Shown: one piece after another, positions 50,987 to 62,622 of the stretch
Layout of the letters: each line of letters starts with the position of its first letter
Numbering within the stretch: the stretch's first letter is position 1
Assembly: GCA_023627715.1 (NCBI GenBank)
Contig: JAMAHW010000009.1
Coordinates: 558,001-622,000 of the forward strand
Direction: 5' to 3'
DNA from: Periconia sp. R9002
Lineage: Eukaryota; Ascomycota; Dothideomycetes; Pleosporales; Periconiaceae
DNA: 64,000 nt
Made by a program: the position numbers and the translations under genes
The notes under the pieces: generated by a model
Seen by the model: only the letters and a program-made list of their open reading frames with translations
Told to the model about the DNA's origin: nothing
Database searches by the model: none

Positions 50987-53126
50987 ATGGATGAATCACG
51001 GAAAGACTGTGGAGGCGGTAATGGTGAAGACGCAGAGCAGCAGCAAGATACACCCGCTCCGGTGGCAACTGCCCCAGAGACGCCTCCCCGAGCAAAAACT
51101 GTTTCAGAGACACCTCCAGCTACACCAAATGCAGCAACAGAACCAATCGAGCAGGAACAGTGCAGCTTCTCCTCACCTCATTGTGTTCCAGTCCCGAATT
51201 CTAGCACTGTTGCTGGAGAGATGCAGGCCCCGACGGCGATGATGGTTTCCCAGACGAGCCCAGCTCAGCCTGCCAGCGAACATCAGCCTAGCCAACGGAA
51301 GATGGTACTTAAGATCCCTTTCAAGTCATCGCCGTCCATTGGAAAACGAACATCTACTTCGTCTTCTTTGGGTCAGCGATATGGAAACCATGAGTTGGCA
51401 AAAGGTGGTGCCGTGGACGCGACAGATTTGCTTGGAGATGTCGGTCGCGGTCAGACTTCAAACATGGAATCGTTCAGCGTCGCCAATGGTCTTGGTTCGA
51501 CTGCAATGTTCAATCATCAGGTATGTATCTGTATCTCCGGTATATAGTAGACGCTGCTGACGCTAGTCCCCACAGCAGATGCTGCAGTATGCACCTCCAA
51601 ATGTCAAAGCAGCCGTACACCAGTTGCACAACTTCCCGAACGTCGGTGGACATGGGTTCAAGTGCCCATCTGATGGTCCTGCTGGAGCTGCGTTTCGACA
51701 ATCGAGTGTCTATGGAACGTTATCAAAGGAAAAGGTCTTCCATGGACTTCCTAACATGAACTCATCTAACAGTTTCTCCCCTCGCCATATGCACGACGGA
51801 CAAGAACTTGGTCTTTATCCTTTCCCAAGGCCAGATCTGTACCGCTCATCCATGCAACAGACAGCGGAATCAGAGGCACGTCCATCTGGTTTTTTGCCGC
51901 AGTCTTTCCCTCTACAGACAGACGGCTCGCGGGCTAAGAGGAAGCGTCGTGTTGTGGATTCCGATGACGAAGACGATAGCGAATTGGACAAAAAGAAGCC
52001 TTCAGAGCATCGACGTATGCAGAAGTCTGTGGAGTTGGTCGAGCATGCGGAGGAGGTGTCCGAAACGCATAGCATTTACGAGGATGTAGAGGAAGGGGAT
52101 AGTTCTGACAATGAAGATAGCTTCGAGCCCACGGTCGAGGAAGCGGGTGAAGAGCAGGAAGAGGACAGAAAGGACGAAGAGGATGGTGAGGACGATGAGG
52201 ACGGAGAGGATGCCGTGTCCGAAGCAGATCAGAATGGTGGGGATGGTGGTGAAAACGAGGAAGGTGCCGCCGGAGCGCCCCGAGAGGACGAATCAGACGA
52301 CGACGAACCTCTGGCAAACCGTCTTCGAACCTCAACTTCGTCCAACAAAAAACAATCTGGCTCTTCTCCAGAAACAAAGATTTCTTGGGCACGTCCTAAG
52401 TATGAGGTTTGTGAACTCCTACCGAGCGAAAACGATGGTGACCCTACGGCCCAAATTTCCATCCCCGGCTGCGTTCTCGAAAAGATTATTCTATCCCACG
52501 ATCATGCTCAGCAGGAGCTTCATCTATTCAGGGAGGTTTTCCTACCCAGTCACAAAGCTCTCACAGAACCCGATTACGCTCCTCAAGTGGCTATTCTCAA
52601 TTTCCATCAAATCTGTGTCATGGTGCTGGATGCATACCACGCCCATCAAACAGGAGATCTGGAGCCATCAGAAGGAGCATCCGCTGGCACCGGACAAACT
52701 GAGCCCGACCCGAAATGGAAGGATGCTCGCGAAGTAGATGAAGACGAGATCTTCTTCGCAGTCATTGATCGGTGGCGTACGGGGCTTACGAGCAGCTCAC
52801 AGAGCCTCAACAGCGAACAGACCATCCTAAAGCCCGCCTATGCATTCATACGAGGAGCGCAGGAATTCTGTGACATCGCCCTTGACATCATACACTATAT
52901 CAAAAAGCACGGCATACCTCCAGACACGCCGCGCGCGCGTGCGCCACGCAGTGATAAAGGGGTCAAGCGTACGACCCAAACGGTGAAAGGAAGCGCCAGC
53001 AATAAAGCACCACCGCCAAAGAAGAACAAGACGCCTGTATCTAAAGCTGCAACGAGTACGAAAAAGGCAGTCACTGTTTCTCAGAGAGAGAACTTGGGGG
53101 TTACCGTAACAAGGCGGCGCACTTAG
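50987..53126 (+). CDS. Unrecognised acidic, nuclear-type protein
   Basis: I do not recognise a family. Exons 50987-51520 and 51576-53126 give 694 residues. Features seen: a Gln/Pro/Thr-rich N-terminus, a basic KRKRR nuclear-localisation-like motif (about 298) followed by Asp/Ser clusters (VDSDDEDD), a long Glu/Asp-rich stretch (about 350-430), and a predicted folded part (about 455-625) with helical blocks such as VLEKIILSHDHAQQELHLF and AYAFIRGAQEFCDIALDI. The tail is Lys/Thr/Pro-rich and very basic. The alternation of acidic and basic disorder suggests a chromatin or nuclear scaffold role, which is inference only. The second exon's acceptor is a tandem CAGCAG, so forms differing by one Gln are possible. 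Confidence 0.75.
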
Positions 53127-54160
53127 GCGGTACTCCATCCCACCAACGGCACATGGCACCCTCAGTAGAGGCTGCGAGTATATGTATGAATGCAAATACG
53201 GCATAATTTCAACTCGAAGCACACTTCCAAGTGCGTACGGCAGGTGGTATGGGTGTCGGCGAATGAATCACAGGGAAACTCCTTGGCATGCAGAGAATCC
53301 TTCCTTAACCTCATTTTTAAGCTCGGCTGTGCTGGAGAAAAGGAAGAGATATTAATCGATGGGTTCCATAACAAATATGGTTCTTCTTTTTATATTCGAT
53401 TCTGTGCGGTCTTGGGGCAAGGTGTATTTCTATGAGAGCTAGGTAGTGACAGATGAGGCTATTCGCTGTTAGTCCAGCATTCAATATCAATGGCTTATAA
53501 TAGGTTGCGAGTGTATTCAACATTTGCGGTGATGTGCATGGCTTCTTTTTCTTTCGGGAACTAGGTTTGCATATCTAGTCTCAGAAAAGAAATGTATTTT
53601 GTTACATTGATCCTTGTAGCGTAACTGCATATCATTTGGACACAGCCGGTACATGTGTTAAAAAAAAGACTAATAGTCGGCGACCACCTAATTCTTACAA
53701 GGGTTTCTGAAAGGGAATAATGAATTATTGTAGAGTATCGGCACCATGGGTACCGACGCCGGCAGGAAAAAATACATGGTAACGTCCTCACTTAGGCCGG
53801 ACGCACAGGCAACTGTTTGCGCACGTGAAAAGCTTATCAAATGATGTTTATAAAGGATTCTATCAAAGTATTTTCTTCTTCGCAATTGATTAGTGTACAA
53901 AGAATTCTATATTGATACCAATGTGTTGTTATACTGTCCAAGCTCAGTGTAAGAGCAGATCCGTCACGAAAATGCCGGTCCGGTCTCCCTCCTGTCTCCA
54001 CTTCGCGTCTCCACTTCTCCACTGAATAAAATCCCGACCCGATAAAGATCGTACATGTAGAACATCATAGTAAGTACCCTGGACCTTCTATACCACCTAC
54101 AAGCCGGTTTTACGTTCTTTTGCAGATGCTACTTATAGCAATAATGTCAGTTTCACTAAT
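53127..54160. other. Intergenic region before the 5S gene
   Basis: 1 kb of AT-rich sequence without a supported gene. A degenerate repeat at about 53,856-53,898 resembles sequence at about 1,685-1,727 and, more weakly, near 60,510. Its differences are mostly transitions. Confidence 0.45.
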
Positions 54161-54279
54161 ACATACGACCATAGGACCATGAGAACAGAGCTTCCCGTCC
54201 GCTCAGCTGTACTTAAGCATGGTACCGGCAGATTAGTAGTCAGGTGGGTGACCACTGGCGAATACCTGCTGTTGTATGT
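54161..54279 (+). rRNA. 5S ribosomal RNA
   Basis: 119 bases that begin ACATACGACC and end GTTGTATGT, the standard fungal 5S ends, which pair over nine positions as helix I (one G-U). The conserved CTTCCCGTCCGCTCAGC and ACTTAAGC segments and the internal control region GATTAGTAGT..GGTGGGTGACC are present. In helix II the usual GTGTGG/CCACAC arms are replaced by ACCATG/CATGGT, which still pair, so the change is compensatory and the copy looks functional. It is transcribed by RNA polymerase III as a single dispersed gene, as is normal in filamentous ascomycetes. ORFs that overlap it are spurious. Confidence 0.96.
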
Positions 54280-54286
54280 TTTTTTT
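54279..54286 (+). terminator. Pol III terminator of the 5S gene
   Basis: A run of eight T residues directly at the 3' end of the 5S gene, the expected RNA polymerase III stop signal. Confidence 0.85.
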
Positions 54287-54497
54287 GTTGTTGGTGGTGG
54301 TGGTGGATGGTTGTGTGCGGGAATTGAGGGTTGGGTGTCAAGCGGGAAGAAGGTCTTGGTGGGACCTCCGTGTTGAAGTACCAACGATTGCTCGATGTGT
54401 CGATGTACAAGGTATGATAGAGTCTAGTGTAATTGTTGAAGCTCGCGTGGCACTATGGCAGTGCGAGGAACGTTTTGTTTGGCTTCCTTTTTGTCTT

Positions 54498-56174
54498 TCA
54501 GGGGCTCCCTCTGTTCAGATCCACTGGGGCTTGAAGAACCGAAGCGGGACTGGGATCAAGACTGAGGCCAGCAAGACCTGAATCTAGCTGAAAAACTTCC
54601 TCGTACAGGTAGGAGGGAGGCGATCGTTCTTCACTTTGAACACCCGCGTCTTCGATCAGATACTTTATCCGACAGCCATCAAAGAGGTCGAGTTCCAGCA
54701 CGCTGACTGTCTGACCATGCATTCGTTCCTTCATGGCGATGACCCTCTCCGCAATCTGCGTCATTTCCTGAACGTCCCACGGACCTTCACGTCTTGAGAG
54801 TGACCCCAGCCGGAGGACCGAGAGGATTCGTTCGCGTTCCTCCACGGTACTGGCTGTAAAATGGCGGAACAATAAGGGCAAGAATTTCATGTAGAGCGAG
54901 AATTTGTTGTTGGTGAATTCTTCTGCTTCGTTCCAATGAGCAATGAGTGAAGCAATGGACTCCACTGCTTGCACCTTGAAAATCCCCCTATTTGTGGTGT
55001 CCGGGCTGTAAGCACGTACGGAGATATCGTATAGCCTTCTTAGAAAAGCGATCGCGCAGCGCTGCTTGTCGTTCGATGTGTTGACTGCGGATTGTTGGAG
55101 AGGCGCAAATGAGTCTCCCCAGTCTTTTATTAAAGTCTGGATCTTTTCGTGTGCTTGTTGCTGTCTTGCCATTGCGCTCCCGGCGTCGCAGAAGCTTTCA
55201 TTCTGTGCACTCTCTTGGGTACTGTTAATGCGCATGAACATGACTTGCAAATGGTAGTAAGCGTCCTCGGGAGTGCTGAAAGTTTTTGGCTTAGGGCGCT
55301 CGAAGCCATTCAAGGGGGTAAATGTCCTGAATTTGTCACGGTTACCCAGCACCAGAGACTGGCATGGCAGCATCAGAAGCTCGGTCTGTAGAGTCTCCAA
55401 AAGTCCATCGGGTTCGTATGAGTGGCTCTGCTGTTGTTCTGCGATCATGTTCATCCCGGAAATGGCGTGTTGGAGGGCAGTGGGCCACGACCCTCGTAGA
55501 CTGTCCAGCGCATAGAACATGATGCAGGATACTATAATACTATTCAAGTCACCCTCATCGTTTTTAATGTCCATGATGTCCCTGATGGCTTTGTTGTAAT
55601 GGCGGATACTGTTCAAGTACAGGGTCTGTCGAACATGTGGCGGTTGCTGGTATGCTTCGTACAGATTGCTCAACGCAATTAAAGCAGACATGATGAAGCT
55701 GTATTTGTCACTCATCTGGAACACAACTGTAGTCCACAGCTTCGAGCGGAAGGGGAGGGTGATGGCTGTTGCAACGTGCAAGCGATAGTGATGCAGCGCC
55801 TGCTGACTAGAAAGATCCAAGTTGGGGAACGAGGATGGCGGTCGAGAGACGGCGTATACGATAATATGTTGTTTGTAGTGTTCGCCTATATTTCGAATGT
55901 ATTCGCAACGCCTTCCTCCCTTCAAACACCTATATCATGGGTACAATGTCAGCTTAACTCAACCAGGGGTGATACAATGAGTGATGAATGTCTCAATACA
56001 CTACGCCAAGTGGTGTCTCGATAACAAACAACCTTATACCTGGATTTCAACACACCTGTTGCATTCTGGACGGTTTTCATCGCATTTGACGTGGCGCTGC
56101 TTGCACATCGCACAACCACCAGATGATCTGGGACCCTGTACTCGTAGTCGCTTTTCTTGAAAGGGGCGTGGCAT
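54498..56174 (-). CDS. Zn2Cys6 transcription factor (fungal_trans_2 type)
   Basis: Minus-strand exons 56056-56174 and 54498-55929 give 516 residues. The cluster is Cys21-x2-Cys24-x6-Cys31-x6-Cys38-x2-Cys41-x6-Cys48 (CAMCKQRHVKC, CNRC, then LKGGRRC). It is completed only by the splice from the donor at 56055 to the acceptor at 55930; a donor 15 bases downstream breaks the spacing. The rest resembles the DUF3468/fungal_trans_2 family: the LHHYRLHVATAITLPFRSKLW block, SALIALSNLYEAY and YNKAIRDIMD, and a FYALDSLRGSW segment. These proteins often control secondary metabolism or nutrient genes, but no cluster is present. The intron carries part of a short repeat also found near 62,160. Confidence 0.88.
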
Positions 56175-59124
56175 GTTCCCGGATAGTCGACGTTGCGTAC
56201 AGAACAGATAGAAAAAGAGGTAATTACTGCTCGTGAGAACTAACAAAGGTAAACTTAACAACTTACAGCTCAGATCTGAAGTTCGTTTTTAAAACCTAGG
56301 CACTTTTTGACCGGTTTCGTATCGAGGTTAGCGCTCCTTGGACGGTTCTACTCGACCGTTACTTAAACGTTCGAGTGATGTCCTCGGCAATACCGACCTG
56401 GTGGTGATATACCGTAATTTCTCGACCATAGGTACACACCAAAATCTGACACCTAACTGATCATAGCAGTTTGCCAACTAACTAAAGGAAGGTTCCTGCT
56501 GCCTAAGACTGAGCTCTGGTTTGTGCTGTGTATCTTCTGGCCGAGAAATTACGGGAGTTGTACAAATCTGCTACAATTGGGTAGGATTAAGTGCATTATC
56601 TCAGGCCTAGGTATCTCTGTGGGGGCTATTCGTGTTTTAAGTAGCTGAGCCACCCTGGGGCTAGAAACGCTTAACCCAAAACGCAAAGCACAAGCAATTA
56701 TACCTTCGTGAAGGATTTCTTTTGTACCACGATATTCTAACACTTTGAAGTATACAACTATACTTATTTAGAGTATTTTATAGAGATTTAGCTGATCGAG
56801 CAGAGGAGCAAGTATAAGGTGAGGATGTTTATAGTCCACAATTGTCTTTTTTTTGAAGCGACGTACAATTCGTTTGCCCGTGCAGCTACGATGATTAATA
56901 ATTTATTCCTATGTTAATGAACTCTTTTCAGTAGCGATTTTTGCGACATGCGGAATCTCTATATGAAAAACAATTGTATCGTATACGACTATTCTCATTT
57001 ACGTCAGGTTCGCTATAACCGTGGAAGTTCACTGCACACAATACTGATTAAGAAACCTAACGTTAAACAGACATCAATTATTCCAACTATCCCTAGACAT
57101 CGCAATCCACCGATACCAAATACCAGCCACAGCTTCAAAGCACGCTAACGCAATTTAGGAAAACGACTCGTAGCTACCATACTCAATCAAGTATACACTA
57201 CAATCAAATAGTCTAGCTCTCACGAAGTTTGTTTATTCTCCGAATTAAGGCCAGGGTTCACTACCTGTAAAATACGTGAACACCTTGCTGTTTGCCTTTG
57301 CGCTTGGGACACTTGGTTGGCGGGATGACGTTCCCTCTCCTCTAGTCGTCTGCCCCCACAGGAAACAAAAATGGGGTTGGTGATGCGATAGGTATTGATA
57401 TACGAGCTCCTTCGGGAAAGGAATGTGCCAAGCATACAAGATGTAAAAATGCGCTCCTCCACTGCTTCTACAAGGGAGTTCACTCGTGTTCAACATGGGG
57501 CTTTTGGTGAGAACATAATATTTTGTATGAAGAGAACCAGTTATACACCCTTGATCACTCTCAATTCCACAAGGGGAAGGAGGAAACAGGGTCTACCACT
57601 TCTAGGAGACTGGAGCCTGGAGCTTGGAGTACTGCTAAACCACTCCCTTCACATATCATCATATATGCATACATGCCCTTAGTCGCCGTCCATTAGCTTT
57701 ACGAACCGACCTCGCCGTCTCATTACTGAAATGAGTGTAGTGAACGCCTTTTCACCTATTCTGGTTGTTAATAAACAGAAGTCCGACCCCCTTGCTGTGA
57801 GGGGTCCATGGATGTGGTATGTGTATGTAGTGTGATGTATCTAGCTATCTGCTATGGATAGCATATACCCGACCATATAGTTCGTGCTCACCAGGTACGC
57901 CTACATCCGACACTAGCGGAATTACTTGATTAGGCATCTTATGCGAATTTGCTCCCTATTCATAGTTTCCAAGTAGCGGATATAGCAAGTCTACAGTTAT
58001 GAATATGTCAATGATAGTCACTGCAGCATTCAACCGGTCATCTCAGTACGAGTAAGGGTTAAACCGTTTGTCAGGAGGAGTTGTCCCATCATTATTCAAA
58101 CCCACCATCCTGGCCCACGCTGATGAATACGAACATGGACCCCACTCATAACATCCTTGAAGCATAAACGCAAGCCTCAGAAGTTTCCACAGCCTGTCCC
58201 GCAGCGTTGTTCCAACTCGTCCAGCTGAAAGATCTATATTCGCCCAAAAGTCGAGCGATTGCGAGCGATGTTCCGAGATGAGGTTGAGGGTAAGCCAACC
58301 AGTGCTGATGCAAGAACATGTCGCGTTGCTTTGCTGTGTGATAATGACATTTATGAGGAGCAACTAGTCATAGCTACAAGTACCTTCTCTGATCGGAGGC
58401 TTTGGATCAAGTGTGTGAGATTGATCGCGCGGTCAGTGATTGTAACAAAAAAGTCTGTGCGTAGGATCGCAGGCGTACTTACATGGATGAATATGAAGTA
58501 AAAGTGCATGACTCACATTGTACAGTTTGCTGGGGTTACGCTAGAGTCATGAGTTGTAGACACTTGAAATAGTACGCATACTACCTAGGCTTCCTAGCCC
58601 CAGTTTGAAAATTTGTTTAAAAAAGGTGTTTGTAAAAATTTCATGGTGAAAGAGCAGAAAATTTGGTCACGCTGGAGTCCTAGTGTGGGAGTGCTACATG
58701 GAATCTGGCGTGAGGATGTTAGGGTATATATTTAACATCTTTTAAGGTAACCTCCTAAAGGGTATTTAGATTTGGTACATAGTGGGGGAGGAAACAGGGG
58801 TAGCCGCCGAAAGAGCGAGAGCCGCAGGCATGAAATACAACTGCATTGCGAATGCGCGGGAATAAGTGCGACTTTTGCACAAATGTCCCAAGATCAATTG
58901 CTCGATCAATGATTATTCTCAGATTTGACTCACAACTCATTACCACTTGCTTCTCGTTTTTGCTGGGCGTTCCGAGCAACAGTTTAGCTGTCAGCGACGA
59001 TACCGATAACGTAGGGTATATATAATATCGAGGAAAAAACAATGAAATCAAAAGTACTGAACACTCGAATTCTTGCTCCACGGATTGGCCTTGTATTGTT
59101 TCTCACCGTTAGAAGCTCAGCACC
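56175..59124. other. AT-rich gene-free region, possible decayed repeats
   Basis: 3 kb without a supported gene. Parts (about 56,530-56,960 and 58,500-58,760) are rich in TA steps and A/T runs, as in RIP-mutated repeats. One minus-strand frame (56,549-56,743) looks protein-like but ends without family resemblance. Two related words, GGGTTACGCTAGAGTC (about 58,532) and TGGTCACGCTGGAGTC (about 58,664), lie 130 bases apart. No intact transposase or terminal repeat is visible. Confidence 0.4.
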
Positions 59125-60016
59125 TCAGTGTAATCTTTCGCTCGTAGCCTCTAACTCCTGAGGCGCATTGTATGTCTCTAGTTCTGCGCGTTCACCTTCC
59201 GCAAACTCTTCGAGGCGATGGTCTGAATACAGCTCCTGCAATGAAGCATGATTTTTCTCCTTTGAGGACTGCGTTTGCGCTATGCTGCTGTCTGCATGGT
59301 CGACCTTCTCTCCCTTTGCCTTTCTTAACCTGAATACTAGCAACGCGACTACAACCGCTAGGATTATGACGACTGAAACCCCGACCCCGATGCCGGCTTT
59401 TGCCCCTACACTAAGGCTTCCTGATGTGGCGCTTTTATCCGACGCGGAAGATGCCGTAGGCGGTGGGGTTATTGATGTTGACACTGAGGCAGATGTTGAC
59501 GCTGAAGAAGAGGCTGTCGATGAGGGAGCAGTCGACGTTTGACCGACGGTTTCCGCGAGTTCGAAGATATTTTTCTTATTACCGCAACAGCTTTGCTCTC
59601 CACAGCACCATTTCTTGTCCCCACAATTCCACACGCCTATATTGCCATTCTGGTCGCCAGGATACTGTACTGTTTCGTCAGCCACCCCCCACACATGAAG
59701 TCTGCAGTAGGTATACCTCTGTGGTATTGCAACGATTCGCAAGACAATACGGACTATTCCATAGCTGGTCTGTACAGCCCTCTATGAACCAAGCCTGCTG
59801 ACCCACATTCGTACCATCAAAAGTCCTAAAGTTCTGACAAAGACCATTATCCATACAAACATCATTTGCAATACCAACGTGTCCAGCGCCGCTATGGTCT
59901 GTCATACAACATGCGGATTGCTTTGTTGCATTGCTGCACCGTTGGAAGGCTGGGTCGAGAAGGGTGGTGCCGTTGCGACTATAGCAGTAGCGGTTTTGGG
60001 GGGGAGTCGATGTCAT
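59125..60016 (-). CDS. Cys-rich extracellular protein with one transmembrane helix
   Basis: Minus-strand exons 59717-60016 and 59125-59664 give 279 residues; the 52-base intron has a CTGAC branch site. The N-terminal 140 residues are Cys-rich (RYCYSRNGTTLLDPAFQRC, SACCMTDHSG, then WNCGDKKWCCGEQSCCG after the splice). A Ser/Thr-rich stalk (about 155-190) follows, then a transmembrane helix (about 200-221, GVGVSVVIILAVVVALLVF), a basic stop-transfer stretch (RLRKAKGEK) and a charged cytosolic tail. There is no evident cleavable signal peptide, and the single helix would have to act as the anchor with Cys-rich side out. The layout recalls fungal wall-stress-sensor-like proteins, but the Cys pattern is not a WSC domain I can confirm. 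Function is unknown. Confidence 0.75.
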
Positions 60017-62154
60017 CTTAGGATAAGATAGAAAGAGTTATGAGATGTTTGTAAACAAGCAGCTGGCAACAAAGGGGAATGTGAGTTATAATAGGAGTGC
60101 GCCTTTTGGGTTGCCTGACGCCCCACGGCTGTGTCTTAGGTAACCTTGAACGAACATTGGGGGCGGAACCATACGCCCGAGGAGACAAGGACAAATAAAA
60201 TTGTGTATAGTTATCAACGTGCTGTTGTGGTACAGAACTCTAATTGACCCCAGCCAATAGCCACAGAGAAATTCGGAGGACTCTTCCTTCCTGCCGTTTC
60301 TGCCCCCGCGGCCCAGAGTGTATGTCCCCCTGTAGTTACACCCTCCTGGTGCCAGAAAAGCCTCATAACGTTAACCCCTAGCTCCTATAGTTTTATTCAA
60401 CATGTTTGGCGCAGTAATATAAAACTGTAGATAAGACTTGTGAAAATGTCTGTCCCAGGCCAATAGAGATATTTTCAGCTTGAACATCGTGCTGTTGTCG
60501 CAGGCGTGTATCAAAGTGTCTTCTTCTTCAATAAACCTAAAATATTATATTTGAATTACCTTTCTTCATGCTTCAAATCCTTGAAGATTTTTGAAAGATT
60601 TTACAGGCCCATACCTTTTCCCTTTTCAAGTCTTTATCAACTGTACTGTCTTTTCCAACACTTTGTTTGCAAAACTGCTATTTTTCTTTTCATCCCATGA
60701 ACACAACATTACCCGGTAGTACTATACCTCCTCGCTCTCATCACTTTCCTTCCTTCTTTTAGTTGTCACCCCACTAATCTTTGATGCAACTTTACAGGCT
60801 AATTGATCTCTATATACATAGCCAACGGAACCAAAAGCCTTGGGTGCCTCCCCTGCCTAAACTCGACACGGTTTTGCAGTAGGGATTAGATCATATCTTC
60901 AACTTAGTACTCTCTTCTGGTCTTTTTGTTAGTCGATTTTCTATCATCTCTTCACCATTATGTCTAAACTAGTTCTGGATAGCCTAGGTAGTACTCTAGT
61001 ACTATTTACAATGTCCACACACACATATATCTTTAACCTGTAACAAGCTTGGCATCTTCCCTACTTGTAGCTGATATTCGAAAAGCAAGGCTCTCCCAGT
61101 ATGCAACTAAATACCAGATAGATCGATGAAGAAAGCAAACCCCACTGTGCTTGAGTCAGTCGTCGAGCCTCAGTGAAACTGCATGACCTCGAGCTTGTAG
61201 ACGAACGAACGTCATGAATGTGAACAAACAACAATCGATGAAACGTGCTAGTATAAAACAATAAAATCCCTTGGAATTGTCTAGCCCGCGCATCATGGGA
61301 TATAGTTCGCATCTAAATAAAGCTACGATGGGGGTGCGGTTGCACCGTAGTTTGTTTCAGCTTTATTGTTACCTTTTAGGGCGATGTCACTGTAGTTGAC
61401 TCGTCGTTTAGACTAAGTTTTGGTTCTATGCTGTATATCGGCGACCGTGGTGTATGCGATATGGAAATTTCAAGGTGGGGATGTTGTTTTCGATGCACGT
61501 GAAGAAGGAAATAGCAATGAAGTACTACTTGGGCTATCCCTGCTTCGATACTCTTAGTTCTTGCTGTTCCAGTTGCTGGTGACCTTAGTTTAGCGAAGTA
61601 CTTGTGAGAAAGCAATCTATAGAGTGATGTCGTAAAAATTGCAGTTAAGGGACCAATCCTTTGCGACGATTGTTTTATGTTTTTGGTGGTTGAAAGACTG
61701 CCGCCGTTGTAGTCCACCAACTTTACCCGACATTAGGAAATCGAGACGACTGATTCAAATTGATTCAATTAATGCGGTGGTAGGCCCGCCATGAACGAAT
61801 CTATCATGTTTGGAGTTGCAGACAACAAAGCGTATCTAGATTCTACAATCAAGCGAATTATACGACAACTTTAACGCGAAAGAAACGACGTGATGCTGAT
61901 TTCTGCTTTTATGATCCCGTGGCTGAAAGAACGTATGCCGTTTATAATATTGGAGAAACGATGAAATTTAGCAGTCACGAAGCACATTCCAGAAAGCCTC
62001 GAGGTATACACGCCAACGTACCAACCCTTGAATGTTCCAACTGAATGAAACCAAATAAACCAATGAAGTGGCGGAAGACGATTTACGTTCCAAATGCATG
62101 CTTCTATTGCGGGTACAAAGTTAACGTATATAGGGTGGTTAGAGTCTATGATCA
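60017..62154. other. Gene-free region with decayed sequence
   Basis: 2.1 kb. From 60,480 to 61,050 the plus strand is strongly pyrimidine-rich. On the minus strand a 44-codon stretch (60,722-60,856) with a Lys/Arg/Glu/Ser C-terminus sits behind a TAG and could be a decayed coding end. A repeat word shared with 1.7 kb and 53.9 kb lies near 60,510. Nothing is firm enough to annotate as a gene. Confidence 0.4.
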
Positions 62155-62622
62155 GTGTCTCAATGTACTACACCACGTGGTATACCGTTTGCAAGAAGCA
62201 ATGCGACCACCACTGATCTATTAAACATATTCACGACAAGCAACGCGAACGCCGCCGACCTACCGGATCCCTTCGTAGCCACTCCAAGCCGCTCCTCCAC
62301 GACCAGATCGTCCAACGTCTCCAGCGTTGCTGAAAGCCCTCCTTTCACGTCAAGTCCAGCGGCCGCTCTTCGTGATGCCAAACACACACCGCAGCAAACG
62401 CCACGTTTATTTCGATGACATCCCAGTATGTACATCCAGCCCTTTCCTATTCAGGGCCACGAAAGCGATCGGCGCAACCCAATCGATATTTCCAGTCCAG
62501 ATACAAGGAGCGATGAAGTCCCGAGTCGGAGCTTTACGCAGAATGGCAACATCGATTTGCTAACCGCTGCTAAAAACGCTGCTTTTGGCAAGGTTCGTAA
62601 GCAAAACTGGACGAAGTGTTGA
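62155..62622 (+). pseudogene. Ser/Thr-rich frame broken by one TGA
   Basis: Two adjacent open stretches, 62155-62418 and 62428-62622, are in the same frame and are separated by a single TGA (62416-62418) just after a CGA codon. Together they would make about 155 codons. The first half is Ser/Thr/Pro/Ala-rich and disordered, the second has a basic helical end (LLTAAKNAAFGKVRKQNW). The stop could be a C-to-T change of CGA. An intron around it would be only 29 bases, which is too short. There is no ATG at the left end (it begins GTG), so an upstream exon or a decayed start is needed. Family unknown; it may also be chance. Confidence 0.3.

Noticed and set aside
54133..54581. Short ORFs around 54.2-54.5 kb
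   Set aside because: They overlap the 5S rRNA gene and its terminator, which explain the sequence.
56549..56743. Protein-like minus-strand frame in the AT-rich flank
   Set aside because: No family match that I can name and no start or splice context. Possibly a relic, not annotated as a gene.
60722..60856. Minus-strand 44-codon stretch ending in a Lys/Arg/Glu/Ser-rich tail behind a TAG
   Set aside because: It looks like the end of a decayed protein, perhaps a transposase, but is too short and has no recognisable motif.
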